64,000 nt of DNA from an uncultured Desulfovibrio sp. (GTDB lineage Bacteria > Desulfobacterota > Desulfovibrionia > Desulfovibrionales > Desulfovibrionaceae): NCBI GenBank assembly GCA_910587035.1, contig CAJUMQ010000005.1, forward strand, positions 68,501 through 132,500. Reading direction: 5' to 3'. The translations under genes were made by a program, and so were the position numbers. Below the pieces are notes generated by a model. It was given only the letters and a program-made list of their open reading frames with translations. It was not told the DNA's origin and ran no database searches. How positions within the stretch are numbered: the first letter of the stretch is position 1; every line of letters begins with the position of its first letter. Shown piece by piece: positions 1-7,669 of the stretch.

Positions 1-733
1 GCACCGGGGCAAGAAATGCCGCCAGGCAGAGGATACAGTTGGCAAAATGCGCCCTTGGGGAGATGGATGCCGGTCGAAACAGCAGGAATGCAGTAAAAAA
101 CATGGCGCCGCAATTCAGCGCGTTCACACCATGTATCCACATGCCCAGCCCGGCGCAAAACATGGCCACAGGCCGCAGGTATGGTCTGGAGAAGCCCTTG
201 AGGGCGACAATCAGCAGCAGTGGAAAAAAGGCCGCGAAAAATACACGGGGCACCGGGTCTGAATGAGTGACCCCCCAGAATGTTCCCCACCCTGTCCATA
301 CGGTGATGCCCATGAGCAGGGAGAGTATTGCAGCGAGAACTGGCCTGCCAAAGAACCAGCGGCCAAAAACATACCAGAACACATAAAAGATGAATATGGC
401 CACGGCGCCGGCGCGCAAAAGCCCCACTGCGTAGCTGTCGCCAGGGGTCAGATGATCGGCCAGCATGCGCTGCATGTTGGGGATGCTGTTTGCCGCATTT
501 GCCGATCCAAGTACCGGATCATTGGTAAAAAGAGCCGAATAATGCTCACCGGCCATGGCCTGGGCGTAAGTCTGCAGATCGCCATCGATCATGGCGCCAT
601 CGCCGGACATTGCCAATATCCCATGCAGAGCCAGAAACGCATATATCGCCGCGAAGAGGACAAAGGCGGCATCCGCCAGGCACAGGCCCCGGATTCGGGA
701 TTCCAGCGCGGGGTGGCGACATGTGTTTGCCAT
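1..733 (-). CDS. polytopic membrane protein of unknown function (C-terminus beyond window)
   Basis: The reverse strand is open from an ATG at 733-731 to the window edge (244 codons), so only the N-terminal part is present. I do not recognise the family. The start is basic (MANTCRHPALESRIRG), followed by a first membrane segment (about residues 18-42) and a soluble loop of about 60 residues rich in Asp, Asn and Met. Several strongly hydrophobic, Trp/Phe-rich segments follow from about residue 103. The layout, with a large first outside loop and then many helices, resembles polytopic membrane enzymes or glycosyltransferase-like proteins, but no catalytic motif is visible. The start lies 9 nt after the ybgC stop, in the same frame, with no clear Shine-Dalgarno sequence, so translation is probably coupled to ybgC. 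Confidence 0.7.
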   Translation of the reverse strand, partial: MANTCRHPALESRIRGLCLADAAFVLFAAIYAFLALHGILAMSGDGAMIDGDLQTYAQAMAGEHYSALFTNDPVLGSANAANSIPNMQRMLADHLTPGDSYAVGLLRAGAVAIFIFYVFWYVFGRWFFGRPVLAAILSLLMGITVWTGWGTFWGVTHSDPVPRVFFAAFFPLLLIVALKGFSRPYLRPVAMFCAGLGMWIHGVNALNCGAMFFTAFLLFRPASISPRAHFANCILCLAAFLAPV

Positions 734-742
734 GGGAGAAAA

Positions 743-1171
743 TCAGGCCCCGGGGCGCCTGTTTTGCGCCATTTCGCGAAACCAATCGGGAGCGGCTACC
801 GGCTGGCCCTGGGGATTGGCAAAGGCATGTTGTGTCATGCCTTCACAGAGCAGCTGATTCTTGTCCTCACGCCAGATCTCATATACAAAACGGAGGGACG
901 CCCTGCGCCATTCGCTGATGCCGGCACGGATCAGAACAAGATCGTCGTATCTTGCGGGTGAGCGGTAGCGGCACTGGGCTTCGCGCACCGGCAGGAGAAT
1001 GCCTTTTTTTTCAACATCCGCGTAACTCATGCCGCAATCGCGAATATATTCGCTGCGCGCCCTTTCAAAAAGATGGAAATACTCCGCATAGTACATAATC
1101 CCCATGCAGTCCGTTTCGCCGTAAGAAACCCTGTGCGGGAGCCATATTTCAGGAGTTGGAAAATCATGCAT
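743..1171 (-). CDS. ybgC: YbgC/4HBT-family acyl-CoA thioesterase
   Basis: This is a hot-dog-fold acyl-CoA thioesterase of about 142 residues, the usual family length. The N-terminus shows the family signature: HRVSYGETDCMGIMYYAEYF contains the Y-x-(E/D)-T-D-x-M-G-(I/V)-(V/M)-Y-(H/Y)-x-x-Y-F pattern with the catalytic Asp, followed by FERARSEYIRDCG. Known YbgC enzymes hydrolyse short or medium acyl-CoAs and often sit with tol-pal genes, which are absent here. I chose the ATG at 1171-1169. The longer upstream reading would run into mltA and adds a basic, non-conserved stretch. An AAGG lies about 10 nt upstream. The start codon is back-to-back with that of mltA. The membrane protein downstream is probably cotranscribed. 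Confidence 0.88.
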   Translation of the reverse strand: MHDFPTPEIWLPHRVSYGETDCMGIMYYAEYFHLFERARSEYIRDCGMSYADVEKKGILLPVREAQCRYRSPARYDDLVLIRAGISEWRRASLRFVYEIWREDKNQLLCEGMTQHAFANPQGQPVAAPDWFREMAQNRRPGA

Positions 1172-2305
1172 AAAATCTCGGCCTTGTCTGTGACGCGTTT
1201 GGCTGCGCCGTTTATAATTTGCCTGCCCCTGTTTTTTGCGGCATGCGCGGAAAAAAAACAACCGGAATCCGTGCAGGAGCCTTTAAAGCCCCAGGTTGAG
1301 CTGGATGAAAGCGTGCAAAGCTTTGTGGCGAATCTTTCACCAGCAAATCAGGATCTGTCAAGCTATACGGATATGTCTGCAACCATCGGCAAGTCTCTGG
1401 CCTATGTCAACAGCAAGCCCCAGACAGCCTATGCCATTGATAAAAAACATTTAAAAGTCACCTGGGGGGAGCTTGCAAAGACATTGCGGCGTCTTAGGGA
1501 GGTTCTGCCCATGCTGGACAAAAATCCCGGATTGCTGGAAACAAATTTTAAATGGGTGGCCATTCCCGGCGGCATTGATTATTCAGGCTATTATGAGCCG
1601 CAGGTGCGCGCCAGCAGAACACGCAAACCGGGATATGAGCAGGCAATCTACGCTGTGCCGCCGGATCTTGGTGCCGTGCGCAGAAAAAGGGGCCGCTATT
1701 ATGATCGGCGCACCATAGAGGAAAAACAGGTGCTCGCCGGCAAGGGGCTGGAACTTGCATGGGCTGCCGATCCTGTGGATGTATTTTTCCTGGAGATTCA
1801 GGGCTCCGGACGGCTTATTTTCGATGACGGCACGCAGGCCTATATCAACTATGCGGGCCAGAACGGCCACAAATATAAAAGCTCCGGCAGAATAATGCGG
1901 GAAAAGGGACTGCTGCAGAGGGGCGACATATTTGAACAGAGGGAATGGCTTGCCAACAATCCGGACCGAGTGCGCGAAATACTGCATGAAAATCCAAGCT
2001 ATGTATTCTTCAAGTTTGGTGGACGCGGACCTACCGGGGCAATGGGGCATACCGTGGATGACTGGCTTTCCCTGGCCACGGATCGCGGTTTTATTCCGCT
2101 GGGATCAGTGGTCGCCTATGGGGTCAATATCCCTGATCAAAAAAATGACCGCGTGCCACTGCGCGGGATTGGCTTTGCCCAGGATGTTGGGGGGGCCATA
2201 AAACGCAACCGCATCGATATATTTTGCGGTGGTGATGACAGGGCCAATTATGTGGCCAGCTTTCTTGACGCGAAGGGACCGGCTTGGATACTGCTTGCCA
2301 AGTGA
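1166..2305 (+). CDS. mltA: MltA-type membrane-bound lytic murein transglycosylase (lipoprotein)
   Basis: Lytic transglycosylase that cleaves the MurNAc-GlcNAc bond to form 1,6-anhydro ends. The 379-residue protein opens with a signal peptide and lipobox (LFFAAC, Cys about residue 27), so it should be a lipoprotein. The MltA core is recognisable from SGYYEPQVRASR through FFLEIQGSGRL. It ends in the 3D domain, IGFAQDVGGAIKRNRIDIF, which carries the family's catalytic Asp. An alternative ATG at 1073 would place 31 unlikely residues before the signal peptide and overlap ybgC heavily. The ATG at 1166 has an AGGAG 10 nt upstream and gives a proper lipoprotein signal. Its ATG is immediately adjacent to the opposite-strand start of ybgC, so its promoter must lie inside ybgC. 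Confidence 0.93.
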   Translation: MHKISALSVTRLAAPFIICLPLFFAACAEKKQPESVQEPLKPQVELDESVQSFVANLSPANQDLSSYTDMSATIGKSLAYVNSKPQTAYAIDKKHLKVTWGELAKTLRRLREVLPMLDKNPGLLETNFKWVAIPGGIDYSGYYEPQVRASRTRKPGYEQAIYAVPPDLGAVRRKRGRYYDRRTIEEKQVLAGKGLELAWAADPVDVFFLEIQGSGRLIFDDGTQAYINYAGQNGHKYKSSGRIMREKGLLQRGDIFEQREWLANNPDRVREILHENPSYVFFKFGGRGPTGAMGHTVDDWLSLATDRGFIPLGSVVAYGVNIPDQKNDRVPLRGIGFAQDVGGAIKRNRIDIFCGGDDRANYVASFLDAKGPAWILLAK

Positions 2306-2338
2306 CAAGCCGGCATGAAACCAGCGATGGAGTGACAC

Positions 2339-3865
2339 ATGATTGATACCCAAAAAAGACCATTGATTGCCATGGCCGGCAGCCGGGAGATCTGCCTTCA
2401 GCCCGGCATGATCAGCAGGCATGGCCTGATAACAGGCGCCACCGGCACGGGCAAGACCGTAAGTTTGCAGACCCTTGCCGAGACCTTTAGCGACATGGGC
2501 ATTGCCGTGTTCATGGCTGATGTCAAGGGTGATCTTTCCGGGGTTTCAGCACCGGCGGACATGTCGGCAAAGGGCGCCCAAAGGGTCAGGGATTTGAAGC
2601 TGGAAGACATCGGGTACGCTCCCCATGGCTGTCCGGCCTGTTACTGGGATGTTTTTGGCAAAAAGGGCATCCCCCTGCGCACCACCATCAGTGACATGGG
2701 ACCGCTTCTTCTGGCGCGCCTTCTTGAGCTAAACGATGTGCAAAGCGGCGTGTTGCAGATAATCTTCAGCATAGCGGATGACAATGGCCTCCTGTTGCTG
2801 GATCTCAAGGACCTGCGCAGCATGGTTCTGCATGTGGGAGAGGAAAGGGAAAGCTACAGGGCAAAATATGGGCAGATTTCACCGGCAACCATAGGCGCCA
2901 TCCAGCGGGCCCTTTTGAGTCTGGAATCCGCAGGGGGGGAGAATTTTTTTGGCGAGCCGGCCCTGGATGTCATGGATCTTCTGCGCAGCGAAAATGGGAA
3001 GGGAGTGATCAATATTCTTGAAGCTGTTGAGCTTGTCAATTCGCCGCGCCTTTATTCGTGTGTGCTGCTTTGGCTTTTGTCCGAGTTTTATGAAAGGCTG
3101 CCGGAAGCCGGCGATGCCGCCATGCCCAAACTGGCATTCTTTCTTGACGAGGCGCATCTGCTGTTTGAAGGCATTCCTCCCGTGCTGCTGCAAAAAATTG
3201 AACAGGTTGTGCGACTGATACGCTCCCGGGGCGCAGGCATATTTTTTGTGAGCCAAAATCCCGCGGATATCCCAGATGCCATTCTGGGACAGCTGGGCAA
3301 TCGAATCCAGCATGCATTGAGAGCCTTCACCCCCAGGGATCAGAAAGCGGTGCGCGCGGCTGCAAGCGCATTCAGACCGAACCCGGATTTCAATACCGCC
3401 GAGGTGATTGGCAATCTCGCTGTTGGCGAAGCTTTGGTTTCCCTGCTGGATTCAAACGGTACGCCGGAAGTGGTTGAGCGCGCGAAAGTGGTGCCACCAC
3501 AGAGCCATATAGGCCCTGTGACCGATGCCACCCGCGCGGAAATTCTCGGTAAATCTCCCCTTGCACCCAAATATGCCCACAGCGTGGACAGGGAATCCGC
3601 CTATGAGATTCTCTCCGCCAGGGCAGATGCCCTGCTGGCCCAAAAAGAGGCGGAAAAAAGGGCCAGGGAGGCTGAAAAAGCGGTAAAAAGCCAGCAAAGA
3701 AAAAAAACGGCCAAAACCGGGGCTATAGCTTCAAGAAAGCCCATCACGGATATTGGCGATCTTCTCAACTCGGTGGCCAGACAGGCGGGCAACTCGGCAG
3801 GAAGGGAAATAGGGCGAACCATCATCAGAGGAATAATGGGCAGCCTGTTTGGCGGTAAAGGCTAA
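2339..3865 (+). CDS. HerA-like ATPase, DUF853/YjgR family
   Basis: A 508-residue P-loop ATPase of the HerA/FtsK superfamily. It has a Walker A GATGTGKT (about residues 33-40), FMADVKGDLSG shortly after, a Walker B-like LAFFLDEAHLLF (about residue 265) and a C-terminal arginine region (IRSRGAGIFFVSQNP). These features and the length fit the DUF853 (YjgR) family, whose biological role is unsettled. The C-terminal tail is Lys/Ala/Glu-rich, then ends in a glycine-rich GRTIIRGIMGSLFGGKG. It begins 33 bp after mltA with a GGAG 7-8 nt upstream, so the two may be cotranscribed. It is not the HerA of HerA-NurA repair pairs, because no NurA is next to it. Confidence 0.85.
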   Translation: MIDTQKRPLIAMAGSREICLQPGMISRHGLITGATGTGKTVSLQTLAETFSDMGIAVFMADVKGDLSGVSAPADMSAKGAQRVRDLKLEDIGYAPHGCPACYWDVFGKKGIPLRTTISDMGPLLLARLLELNDVQSGVLQIIFSIADDNGLLLLDLKDLRSMVLHVGEERESYRAKYGQISPATIGAIQRALLSLESAGGENFFGEPALDVMDLLRSENGKGVINILEAVELVNSPRLYSCVLLWLLSEFYERLPEAGDAAMPKLAFFLDEAHLLFEGIPPVLLQKIEQVVRLIRSRGAGIFFVSQNPADIPDAILGQLGNRIQHALRAFTPRDQKAVRAAASAFRPNPDFNTAEVIGNLAVGEALVSLLDSNGTPEVVERAKVVPPQSHIGPVTDATRAEILGKSPLAPKYAHSVDRESAYEILSARADALLAQKEAEKRAREAEKAVKSQQRKKTAKTGAIASRKPITDIGDLLNSVARQAGNSAGREIGRTIIRGIMGSLFGGKG

Positions 3866-3965
3866 ACTTATGAAGAATGGGCGGGGACATGGGCGAAATC
3901 TGCCTGGCCCGATCTTTTTGGGATTGCGGCAAATTTCGGCCAGGAAGATCAGATGCGCAGCCATT

Positions 3966-4523
3966 TCAGGCTCGGCTGGCCTGTGACGCCTTGCCCTGTC
4001 TGCGCGGGTGCACGGTTGCATGGGCAAGTCTGCGTGCCAGATGCTCTGGCTCTCCTGGCACGGCCATGCTTTCATGCAGATGCTGATTGAGGCTGCGCAT
4101 CAGGCTCGCGGGATCAGCATGTGTTTCATGGCAGTCCTTGCCGCTTAAAAGCCACAGGCAACGGCCATGTACAACCTTTTTGGTGGAGCGAAGATTGAGT
4201 TCGCGCATGGCCAGCTCAATGCGCCAGTCTCCGGTGGGGCAATGCAGCTCACAGGCATTGCCATGATCTGTGATGGAGAAGCCTTCGGGCCGTCCCTCCA
4301 GGCGCATCAGATCCTCCACAGCCGCCCTGACAAGGAGCATGTGGTCAGCTGCCGGAATATTCTTGCGATCCTCCGCGAGTTGCCTCTCTCCCAGACGTAT
4401 TTTTTCAATGCACTGCTTGCGGTCGTCATCCAGAGTGGTGAGGCCGCGCTTCATAATACGCGCGCAAAAAACAAGTGCCGCCAGCATTATGGCTCCCAGG
4501 GCCGCCCATTGCAGCATTGTCAT
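3966..4523 (-). CDS. hypothetical membrane-anchored protein
   Basis: This is a 185-residue protein I do not recognise. It has one N-terminal membrane helix (MLQWAALGAIMLAALVFCAR), then a charged, probably helical stretch (about residues 30-60, DDDRKQCIEKIRLGERQLAEDR). The following mixed domain holds three or four cysteines (CELHCPTGDW, GRCLWLLSGKDC). The orientation suggests a single-pass protein with a soluble domain of about 160 residues. It converges on the HerA-like gene and diverges from fabG. Coding quality is reasonable (no stops, GC-rich third positions), but without a homologue the call stays hypothetical. Confidence 0.6.
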   Translation of the reverse strand: MTMLQWAALGAIMLAALVFCARIMKRGLTTLDDDRKQCIEKIRLGERQLAEDRKNIPAADHMLLVRAAVEDLMRLEGRPEGFSITDHGNACELHCPTGDWRIELAMRELNLRSTKKVVHGRCLWLLSGKDCHETHADPASLMRSLNQHLHESMAVPGEPEHLARRLAHATVHPRRQGKASQASRA

Positions 4524-4760
4524 CGATTCATTGCCTGCCTTTGATATGTGGGGGTAATGTGGCGCGGAACAGTTGAGATTGACCCAATATCAACCATACG
4601 GACTGGCGCCCATGTTTTTTAATAGACATAGGCTATATTGGAGCTGCGGCGTGCACTGTCAAGTGGCCCGGGCGCACAACTTGAAATTTATTTGGTTTGG
4701 ATATACACAAGGGGCCAGAAGCAAATTTAATCAGGTTCAGCCAATTTCAGGACAGGATAG

Positions 4761-5516
4761 ATGACAGGCGAACTTAATCCGGAAATTCCCACCGCGCTGG
4801 TCACAGGCGGCTCACGGGGAATTGGCAAGGGCATAGCCAATGCCCTGGCTGCGTCCGGCCTGCAGGTAATAATCACTTATGCCAGCAGGGCGGCGGAAGC
4901 TCAGGCGGTGGTTGATGGCATCAAGGCAGCTGGGGGCAGCGCCAGGGCTTTTGCCCTGGATGTTGGCAAACCTGAGGCCATCGAGGCTTTTTTTGGCAGC
5001 GAGATCCGCGACAGGGTCAATCTGTATGTGTTGGTGAACAATGCCGGCATTACCCGGGATGGCCTGCTGCTGCGGATGAAGGATGAGACTTTTGATCTGG
5101 TGATTGATGTGAATTTGCGCGGAGCATTCGTGTGCATGCGAGAGGCGGCAAAGATAATGACCCGCAAGCGGCGGGGACGCATTATAAACATAAGCTCCGT
5201 CATTGGCCAGATGGGCAATCCTGGTCAGGCCAATTATAGCGCTGCCAAAGCCGGTTTGATCGGCTTGACCAAGGCCTGCGCCAAAGAACTTGCCGGGCGG
5301 CAGATAACTGTCAATGCTGTGGCTCCTGGCTTTATCGAGACGGAAATGACAGCCGGACTTGATGAGAAGACAAAGGCTGCCTACGTTGAGGCCATACCCC
5401 TGAAACGCATGGGCACAATTGACGATGTGGCCGCGGCTGTGGCATTTCTTGCATCAGATGGCGCAGCCTACATCACCGGTCAGGTGCTCGCTGTAAATGG
5501 CGGGATTTATTGTTAA
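4761..5516 (+). CDS. fabG: 3-oxoacyl-ACP reductase FabG
   Basis: NADPH-dependent beta-ketoacyl-ACP reductase of the type II fatty acid synthesis cycle. It is a 251-residue short-chain dehydrogenase with the TGGSRGIGKG nucleotide motif near the N-terminus, NNAGITRDG, catalytic Ser in NISSVIG, and catalytic Tyr/Lys in NYSAAKAG (Tyr about residue 158). GFIETEMT and the C-terminal ITGQVLAVNGGI are typical of FabG. An AGGA precedes the ATG. It heads the acpP-fabF-glyA run. In related genomes fabH and plsX often sit upstream, but here a 237-bp leader and an unrelated minus-strand gene take that place. Confidence 0.95.
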   Translation: MTGELNPEIPTALVTGGSRGIGKGIANALAASGLQVIITYASRAAEAQAVVDGIKAAGGSARAFALDVGKPEAIEAFFGSEIRDRVNLYVLVNNAGITRDGLLLRMKDETFDLVIDVNLRGAFVCMREAAKIMTRKRRGRIINISSVIGQMGNPGQANYSAAKAGLIGLTKACAKELAGRQITVNAVAPGFIETEMTAGLDEKTKAAYVEAIPLKRMGTIDDVAAAVAFLASDGAAYITGQVLAVNGGIYC

Positions 5517-5585
5517 ATATGCTTTTCGCGCCTTGCGGGGGCAAGGCGTGTGCCAAACCTGACTTTGTAATATCTGGAGGAAGAA

Positions 5586-5819
5586 ATGTCGGAAGTCGCG
5601 GACAAGGTTAATAAAATCATTGTGGAACAGCTGGGTGTGAGCGCGGATGAGGTAAAGCCTGAGGCATCCTTTGTTGAGGATCTCGGCGCGGACAGCCTCG
5701 ATCTCACAGAGCTCATCATGGCCATGGAAGAGGAGTTTGACATTGAGATAGCCGATGATGACGCCCAGAAAATCCTCAAAGTTCAGGACGCCATTGACTA
5801 TATAGAAAACAAGAAATAG
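5586..5819 (+). CDS. acpP: acyl carrier protein
   Basis: Acyl carrier protein of 77 residues, the usual length, very acidic. The 4'-phosphopantetheine attachment serine is in GADSLDLTEL (about residue 37), followed by the canonical helix MAMEEEFDIEIADDDA. It carries growing acyl chains between FabG, FabF and FabZ in the cytosol. A strong GGAGGAA lies 6 nt before the ATG, consistent with high expression. It lies 69 bp after fabG and is followed by an 11-bp perfect inverted repeat and a 437-bp gap before fabF, so it may be partly transcribed as a short message. Confidence 0.96.
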   Translation: MSEVADKVNKIIVEQLGVSADEVKPEASFVEDLGADSLDLTELIMAMEEEFDIEIADDDAQKILKVQDAIDYIENKK

Positions 5820-5826
5820 ACGCCAT

Positions 5827-5859
5827 GCGGCGCAGGATAAGCGTTTTTTCCTGCGCCGC
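5827..5859. repeat. 11-bp perfect inverted repeat after acpP
   Basis: GCGGCGCAGGA at 5827-5837 and TCCTGCGCCGC at 5849-5859 form a perfect stem around an 11-nt T-rich loop. No T-run follows the stem, so it is not a textbook rho-independent terminator. It could be a weak terminator or an RNA-stabilising 3' end for the abundant acpP message. Confidence 0.6.
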
Positions 5860-6256
5860 GAATAGGCAGACAGCAGATCCCGGTTGCATTTGTCCAAAAA
5901 ACTGGCCATATGCGCAAGACAGCAATGCGGTCTGTGCAGGCCAGGCAAGCAGGTGGATCAGGCTTGTCTGCAGGGGCAGGCATCATGTTTGAAATTGGGA
6001 TAATTTCAACTGAACATGCCAAGGCAGTGGGCATTCGCCTTGATTACAAAGGCAAATTCTGGAAAATGCCCGGCAATGCGGCGCAACCCATGCGCAATTC
6101 TTGATCATGGCTGTGAGCATCCGCCCGGCAAGCGGCTTGCGGGGCAGAGTGCATGTGTAGTTCTGTTTCAGGCCACGCTTTCGCCATTATCAGTGGCAGG
6201 CCTGTGCAGAAATAAATTGCAGTTTTCCGGGAGCGATACCGGCCAAAGGAGTTGTA
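5860..6256. other. acpP-fabF intergenic region without a convincing gene
   Basis: This gap of about 400 bp holds short open frames on the plus strand, such as 5910-6104. They lack ribosome binding sites and recognisable domains. A small GC-rich hairpin (6123-6145) is present. The end carries AAAGGAG, the ribosome binding site of fabF. It may contain a promoter or a decayed gene, but I see nothing I can name. Confidence 0.5.
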
Positions 6257-7504
6257 ATGCCACGTCCACGCGTTGTAATCACTGGAGTTTCCGGCATAAC
6301 GCCGCTGGCCAATGATATTGGTACTACATGGAAACGGCTTGTGGCAGGTGAATCCGGCATAGGCCCCATAACCCTGTTTGATGCGAGCGAATATACCTCC
6401 CGCATTGCCGGAGAAGTCAAAAATTTCAATCCGGAAAACTACATGACGGCCAAACAGGCCAAGCGGATGGATCGTTTCACCCAGTTCGCGGTGGCGGCGG
6501 CCAAAATGCTGGTTGAGGATGCTTCCCTTACACTGGATGAAAAAACAAAAGAAGATTTAGGAGTTGTGCTTGGTGTTGGCCTTGGAGGTTTGCAGACCAT
6601 TGAGGCCCAGCATACAAAATTGATGGAGGCTGGCCCCAACAAGATTTCCGCCTTCATGATCCCCATGCTCATCTCAAACATGGCTCCAGGGCAGATCTCC
6701 ATTTTCATCGGCGCAAGGGGGGCAAACATAGTCACCACAACTGCGTGCGCATCCGGCATTCATGCCATTGGCACAGCCTTCAGTGAAATATTGCTTGGCA
6801 GAGCCAACCGTCTTATTTCCGGCGGTGTGGAGTCCACCATAACACCTTTGGGCGTCGCCGGCTTCACTGCCCTCAAGGCTCTTTCCACCCATTATAATGA
6901 TGAACCGCAGAAGGCATCCAGGCCTTTTGACGCCAAACGCGATGGCTTTGTCATAGGTGAGGGGGCAGGGCTTCTGTTGCTGGAGAATCTGGATGCTGCC
7001 AGGGAGCGTGGCGCGAAAATCTATGCCGAGGTGGTGGGCTATGGAGCTTCCGGGGATGCGCACCATATGACTGCACCACTGGATACCGGCGAAGGCATGG
7101 CCACAGCCATGACCAGGGCTCTGAAGGATGCCCGTCTTGCTCCGGAGGCCATCACCCATATCAATGCCCATGCCACATCCACCCAGCTTAATGACAGCAC
7201 TGAAACAAAGGCCATGAAGATCGCTTTTGGCGATCATGCCCGCAACCTCAAAATTTCGGCAACAAAATCCATGACCGGGCATCTTTTGGGAGCGGCTGGA
7301 GGCATAGAAACAGTCTTTACGGCTCTCGCTCTGCATGATGGAGTCCTCCCCGGGACGGTCAATCTTGAATATCCCGATCCAGCCTGCGATCTCAACTATC
7401 TGTCCAGTGGTTCCGAAAGATGTGAATGCGAATATGCCATGTGCAATTCCTTTGGTTTTGGAGGCACAAATGCCAGTATAATTCTGAAAAAATGGCAGGA
7501 TTAA
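6257..7504 (+). CDS. fabF: 3-oxoacyl-ACP synthase II (FabF)
   Basis: Beta-ketoacyl-ACP synthase II, 415 residues, which condenses malonyl-ACP with acyl-ACP. The Cys-His-His triad of the family is visible: TTACASGIHA (nucleophile Cys about residue 164), NAHATSTQLND (His about 305) and KSMTGHLLGAAGG (His about 340). The protein ends in the standard NSFGFGGTNASIILKKW. AAAGGAG lies 6 nt before the ATG. In the cluster it follows fabG and acpP. A short membrane ORF overlaps its last 13 nt and glyA follows, all on the same strand. Confidence 0.96.
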   Translation: MPRPRVVITGVSGITPLANDIGTTWKRLVAGESGIGPITLFDASEYTSRIAGEVKNFNPENYMTAKQAKRMDRFTQFAVAAAKMLVEDASLTLDEKTKEDLGVVLGVGLGGLQTIEAQHTKLMEAGPNKISAFMIPMLISNMAPGQISIFIGARGANIVTTTACASGIHAIGTAFSEILLGRANRLISGGVESTITPLGVAGFTALKALSTHYNDEPQKASRPFDAKRDGFVIGEGAGLLLLENLDAARERGAKIYAEVVGYGASGDAHHMTAPLDTGEGMATAMTRALKDARLAPEAITHINAHATSTQLNDSTETKAMKIAFGDHARNLKISATKSMTGHLLGAAGGIETVFTALALHDGVLPGTVNLEYPDPACDLNYLSSGSERCECEYAMCNSFGFGGTNASIILKKWQD

Positions 7505-7620
7505 GGACGTCATATTCTTGCTTTCGCAAGGACTTAGGCAAGGCAAAGATTGCGTATTTTGCATTGTTCTTTGGATGTCTGCTGTGCGGGCTGTTGGTGA
7601 TTGAGATGTTTGTCTCCTGA
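7492..7620 (+). CDS. possible 42-residue membrane peptide coupled to fabF
   Basis: A 42-codon frame starts at an ATG inside the end of fabF (13-nt overlap, different frame) and stops 49 bp before glyA. It encodes a basic N-terminus (FRKDLGKAK) and one clear membrane helix (YFALFFGCLLCGLLVIEMF). The overlap favours translational coupling, and it fills an otherwise empty 165-bp gap. I recognise no family, and short hydrophobic frames can occur by chance. Confidence 0.4.
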   Translation: MAGLRTSYSCFRKDLGKAKIAYFALFFGCLLCGLLVIEMFVS

Positions 7621-7669
7621 TGAGGCCCCGGCTTTTTTAAAACACAGGATGGGATAAAGGATATTCCTG

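Noticed and set aside
4573..4764. 63-codon open frame before fabG
   Set aside because: No ribosome binding site, no domain, and it runs into the fabG start; more likely a leader region.
5910..6104. 64-codon frame in the acpP-fabF gap
   Set aside because: No Shine-Dalgarno site, odd composition and no recognisable family; could be a decayed gene but not supportable.
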